Part shown: positions 61,249 to 64,000 of the stretch, one piece after another | How positions within the stretch are numbered: position 1 is the first letter of the stretch | Layout of the letters: every line of letters begins with the position of its first letter | NCBI RefSeq assembly: GCF_038630985.1 | Contig: NZ_CP152049.1 | Coordinates: forward strand, 3,801,501 to 3,865,500 | Source of the DNA: Paenibacillus sp. FSL H8-0548 | Lineage (GTDB): Bacteria; Bacillota; Bacilli; Paenibacillales; Paenibacillaceae | Direction of reading: 5' to 3' | Length of the DNA stretch: 64,000 nucleotides | Position numbers and translations under genes: made by a program | The notes under the pieces: model-generated | Databases searched by the model: none | What the model saw: only the letters and a program-made list of their open reading frames with translations | Told to the model about the DNA's origin: nothing

Positions 61249-61284
61249 CACAAACGGCTGCGTGCAAGCACGCAGCCGTTTGTG
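61249..61284. repeat. Perfect 17-bp inverted repeat in helicase 5' region
   Basis: CACAAACGGCTGCGTGC (61249-61265) and its exact complement (61268-61284) separated by two bases. It lies 26 bases before the GTG start of the helicase gene; no T run, so not a terminator. Could be an operator or a 5' UTR hairpin. Confidence 0.7.
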
Positions 61285-61486
61285 AAATCTCCTGTACTAA
61301 TCGTACAGTCAAATATACCATTAAAATTATTAATACGTCAAATATCTTAGATATATGACTCTACTCTCGGGCGCAGACGAATCGTTAGCTCAACTCTTAG
61401 GAATGTTAATCCATATGAGACATATGCATTTAATATGCGATTTAATCGCAATTTCGTTCCATTACGGAGGTATCTGGGCCATCGCT

Positions 61487-61825
61487 ATGATCAAACATTG
61501 GGATTTAAAGCCACTGCTCTTCGGTTTGCTTTTTCTATGCTTTGCTGATGCTGCTTTTACTGACATTGGCTTGCGATTGCAGGTCATTGACGAATTAAAC
61601 CCACTTGTAAAAAGTATTTATGAATGGAATATCATTGCCTATTACTCGATGAAGGTAATCCTCCCACTGCTCCTGATCCTTATTTATTACCGGACAAGCA
61701 GACGTGTATGGATAAACCCTTGTATTCTTCTTACTGCTCTACTCTACTTTATCGTAAATATTTATCACTTCCTTTGGTTTTCCTTTGGCATACAAGCCGG
61801 GTCTATTACACTTGATCTTTTCTAA
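61487..61825 (+). CDS. DUF5658 family membrane protein
   Basis: 112 residues from ATG 61487; an in-frame ATG at 61355 has no SD, and GGAGG at 61466-61470 lies 16 bases before the chosen start, so the true start is uncertain. About four transmembrane helices: LLFGLLFLCFADAAFTDIGLRL, then NPLVKSIYEWNIIAYYSMKVILPLLLILIYY, and two more. The pattern F-A-D-A-x-F-T-D and NPL-x(6)-W resembles DUF5658. No known function. Next is the CLC-F gene on the same strand. Confidence 0.6.
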   Translation: MIKHWDLKPLLFGLLFLCFADAAFTDIGLRLQVIDELNPLVKSIYEWNIIAYYSMKVILPLLLILIYYRTSRRVWINPCILLTALLYFIVNIYHFLWFSFGIQAGSITLDLF

Positions 61826-61911
61826 AATAGCTTTACCTCTGATACGTGTACGGTATAATAACTAATAGAAGTTTGCTCACCGTAATTAGAAAATCAGGGG
61901 AGTTCCTCATC

Positions 61912-63147
61912 ATGCTTAAAGCAAGATCATTAGCACCGCTTAAACTTACCATTTACATGCTCAAATGGCTCCTCATTTCAGGAATAGTCGGAATTCTAAC
62001 GGGCTCCGCTTCTGCCTTATTTCTCGGAAGCCTTGACTGGGTCACTGAAACAAGATTACATCAACCTTGGCTGCTATGGTTCCTTCCTGCAGGGGGAGCG
62101 CTAGTAAGTCTTCTATACCTTAAGCTAGGAAAAGAATCAGGAAAAGGAAACAATTTAATTATTGAGCAAATTCACTCCGGTGATGGTGCCATTCCACTGC
62201 GAATGGCTCCGCTTGTTCTCGTAGGTACGCTTATTACCCATCTATTCGGAGGATCTGCAGGTCGCGAGGGTACTGCGGTTCAAATGGGAGGCAGCTTATC
62301 CGAGTGGGTCGGCAAATGGTTTAAGCTGAAAGCTTTGGATCGCAAAATTATACTCATATGCGGCATCAGCAGCGGCTTTGGCGCTGTATTCGGTACACCC
62401 CTAGCAGGAACTATTTTTGGATTAGAGGTACTTGCCATTGGATTAATTAGCTACGAGGCGCTGCTTCCCTGTTTAATTGCCAGCTATGTAGGTCATTTGG
62501 TAACGACAGCCTGGGGAATTGAGCATATTCATTTTGCTATCGGCAGTATTCCTCCGCTCCAGTGGCTGCTGCTCATCAAAATCATAGTTGCCGCTATATT
62601 ATTTGGTTTGGCTGCGCTGCTATTCACACAGCTCACGCGAGGTTTTAAAAAGCTGTTTAGCAAATGGATACCGAATCCTGTTATAAAAAGTGCCGTAGGC
62701 GGTTTTGTAATCATTGGGCTTGTCTATGCGCTTGGATCTCGTCAATATTTGGGTCTTGGTATTCCATTAATTCAACAAGCCTTTCAAGAAGCAGCTTCGC
62801 CTGTCGCCTTTCTACTAAAAACACTATTTACATCGTTAACACTTGGTAGTGGCTTTCAGGGCGGCGAGGTAACTCCACTCTTCGTTATAGGCGCAACGCT
62901 TGGCAGCGCGATCGCAGGTCTTCTTGCAGCACCTGTTCCACTCCTTGCTGCCATTGGCTTCGTCTCCGTCTTTAGCGGTGCTGCCAAAACGCCGCTTGCC
63001 TGTTTTATTATGGGGATCGAATTATTCGGCTCCGAAGGGGCCATTTATTTATTTATCGGCTGCGTGATCGCTTACCTCTGCTCTGGTAGAATCGGTATCT
63101 ATGAAGCCCAAAAACTTATTGAGGTTTTTTCATCCCGAGAAATATAG
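61912..63147 (+). CDS. CLC-F-type fluoride/proton antiporter
   Basis: 411 residues from ATG 61912 with SD GGGGAG; the longer frame lacks one. CLC fold with ten or more helices. The helix-C motif is GKGNNLI (79-83) instead of GSGIP, the GREGT motif (117-121) holds the gating Glu E119, and the later GSGFQGGEVTPLFVIGATLG matches GxFxP. The GNNLI variant marks the fluoride-selective CLC-F clade, which exports F- in exchange for H+. No fluoride riboswitch is evident upstream. A terminator follows. Confidence 0.8.
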   Translation: MLKARSLAPLKLTIYMLKWLLISGIVGILTGSASALFLGSLDWVTETRLHQPWLLWFLPAGGALVSLLYLKLGKESGKGNNLIIEQIHSGDGAIPLRMAPLVLVGTLITHLFGGSAGREGTAVQMGGSLSEWVGKWFKLKALDRKIILICGISSGFGAVFGTPLAGTIFGLEVLAIGLISYEALLPCLIASYVGHLVTTAWGIEHIHFAIGSIPPLQWLLLIKIIVAAILFGLAALLFTQLTRGFKKLFSKWIPNPVIKSAVGGFVIIGLVYALGSRQYLGLGIPLIQQAFQEAASPVAFLLKTLFTSLTLGSGFQGGEVTPLFVIGATLGSAIAGLLAAPVPLLAAIGFVSVFSGAAKTPLACFIMGIELFGSEGAIYLFIGCVIAYLCSGRIGIYEAQKLIEVFSSREI

Positions 63148-63155
63148 GGAATCCA

Positions 63156-63192
63156 AAAAGGCCTGCAGCCCCTAATGGGGTGCAGGCCTTTT
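63156..63192. terminator. Bidirectional intrinsic terminator
   Basis: AAAAGGCCTGCA...TGCAGGCCTTTT with an inner CCCC/GGGG pair; between CLC-F and uppP. Confidence 0.92.
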
Positions 63193-63202
63193 AAGTTTAT
63201 TT

Positions 63203-64000
63203 TTAGAAATAAACGATATAGATGACAGCAGCAAGCACGATTCTATAAATAGCAAATGGAATGAGCTTGATTTTGTTTATTAGCTTTAAGAAGAAACGGA
63301 TGGAAAGAAGTGCAAAGACGAATGCGCTTAGGAAGCCTGCAATAAAGAACGGCAAAGATTCTAGCGTGAAGTACTGCCAGTTTTTTGCCAAGGAGAGTAA
63401 GCTAGCTCCAGCCATAATGGGTACTGCCATAATGAAAGTGAAATCAGCAGCTGCACGATGGCTCATGCCGAGTAACACACCGCCAGAAATCGTTGATCCC
63501 GAACGGGAAAAGCCTGGCCAAAGCGATAAGCATTGAATCAGACCAACAGAGAGAGCCTGCTTGTACGTAATTTGGTCCACGGACTCGATCTTTGTCTTCG
63601 CTGGACGGAATCGATCTGCAATAATCATAAATACAGCTCCAATTACAAGCCCGACAAGTACAGTGCGTATGGAAAATAAATACTCATCTATGTAATCATC
63701 GAATAGAAGTCCAACAACACCAGCTGGAATCAAGCCAACCAGAACATGAGTAAGCTTCAGTCTTTTTTGAGGCGCCGAAGTCTCTTGCTCTGCTTTATTC
63801 TGCTTGCTTCGCAAGCCAAGCAGATCAATGAAACGATTTCGGAAAATAATGACTACTGCTAGAATTGAACCAAGCTGGATGACGATTTTAAACGTATTCG
63901 CAACATATTTCGTCAAATACGCTTCGGATTGGAGCCACATATCATCGACAATGACCATATGCCCTGTAGAGGAAACGGGGGCAAACTCCGTTAATCCCTC
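63203..64000 (-). CDS. uppP: Undecaprenyl-diphosphatase (BacA family), 5' end cut off by window
   Basis: At least 266 residues; the frame is open to the window edge (64000), where the reading EGLTEFAPVSSTGHM shows the gene extends beyond it. UppP motifs: EGLTEF-x-PVSSTGH, SRSGSTISGGVLLGMSHRAAADFTFIMAVPIM (PGxSRSGxT), and several membrane helices. Recycles undecaprenyl diphosphate to the monophosphate lipid carrier for wall synthesis and confers bacitracin resistance. Terminator downstream of the stop. Confidence 0.95.
   Translation of the reverse strand, partial: EGLTEFAPVSSTGHMVIVDDMWLQSEAYLTKYVANTFKIVIQLGSILAVVIIFRNRFIDLLGLRSKQNKAEQETSAPQKRLKLTHVLVGLIPAGVVGLLFDDYIDEYLFSIRTVLVGLVIGAVFMIIADRFRPAKTKIESVDQITYKQALSVGLIQCLSLWPGFSRSGSTISGGVLLGMSHRAAADFTFIMAVPIMAGASLLSLAKNWQYFTLESLPFFIAGFLSAFVFALLSIRFFLKLINKIKLIPFAIYRIVLAAVIYIVYF

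Noticed and set aside
61826..61911. Fluoride riboswitch upstream of the CLC-F gene
   Set aside because: The conserved pseudoknot strands of the crcB motif (GGCGAUGG... and CCUGC-type pairing) cannot be placed in the 86-base leader.
1..64000. CRISPR arrays, rRNA, tRNA and prophage structural genes
   Set aside because: No regularly spaced repeats, no tRNA cloverleaf with T-loop GTTCRANNC context, no rRNA sequence and no phage capsid/tail genes were seen.

Overview
The window looks like chromosome of an endospore-forming Firmicute of the Paenibacillus type (Paenibacillaceae). The reasons are a tricistronic GerA/GerB/GerC germinant-receptor operon, S-layer-homology (SLH) anchoring, AGGAGG-type ribosome binding sites with frequent TTG/GTG starts, U-tract hairpin terminators, and a large carbohydrate-utilisation repertoire built from CUT1 ABC importers with AraC regulators. 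No rRNA, tRNA or CRISPR array was seen.

Layout. 0-4.1 kb: the end of a LysR regulator, then a cohesin-SLH protein and a GH5-cohesin-dockerin enzyme that together look like a minimal cellulosome. 4.5-8.6 kb: an ECF sigma/anti-sigma pair with two lipoproteins and a polytopic membrane protein. 8.7-13.7 kb: trhO, a small hydrophilic protein, an SH3b-glucosaminidase, an NAD-epimerase and a PCYCGC lipoprotein. 13.7-17.9 kb: an accessory, repeat-rich stretch with two or three copies of a hairpin repeat, a DUF3885 gene, a decaying gene, a methyltransferase behind a leader-peptide/attenuator-like region, and short GCAGGATAG repeats. 17.9-29.8 kb: a sugar-acid locus with two SDRs, an enolase-superfamily dehydratase, UxuA-type mannonate dehydratase, a CUT1 importer, an RraA-like aldolase and AraC, GntR and ROK regulators. 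29.8-39.7 kb: mixed genes including a YjjG-type HAD, a 679-bp IS630-like remnant carrying a strongly structured segment, a Zn-ribbon protein whose stop lies in the element's terminal repeat, a tiny hydrophobic peptide gene, cytochrome bd oxidase (cydAB plus a 31-residue CydS-like ORF) and a Fur-box/FhuF-like gene. 39.7-53.5 kb: a rhamnogalacturonan locus (LplBCA-like importer, YesS-like regulator, YetA/PcRGLX-like, YesU-like, NodB-like deacetylase, FG-GAP propeller, YteR-like GH105). 54-64 kb: a tyrosine recombinase beside a reverse-transcriptase scrap, the ger operon preceded by an overlapping 41-codon ORF, a DinG-type helicase, a DUF5658 protein, a CLC-F-type fluoride/proton antiporter and uppP (cut by the window edge).

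How the genes work together. The rhamnogalacturonan locus runs in one direction from importer to cytoplasmic lyase/hydrolase, and its promoter carries a good cre-like site. The sugar-acid locus has convergent and divergent transcription units and three dedicated regulators, but no visible 2-keto-3-deoxy sugar-acid kinase or classical aldolase. Several genes too short for ordinary ORF calling are supported by overlaps (TAATG, GTGA) and ribosome binding sites: the CydS-like ORF, the ORF upstream of gerA, the 26-residue peptide and a 9-residue leader peptide. The best candidates for something undescribed are the structured segment inside the IS630 remnant (31075-31194), the leader/attenuator at 15611-15910, the small ORF coupled to gerA, and the 26-residue peptide transcript.
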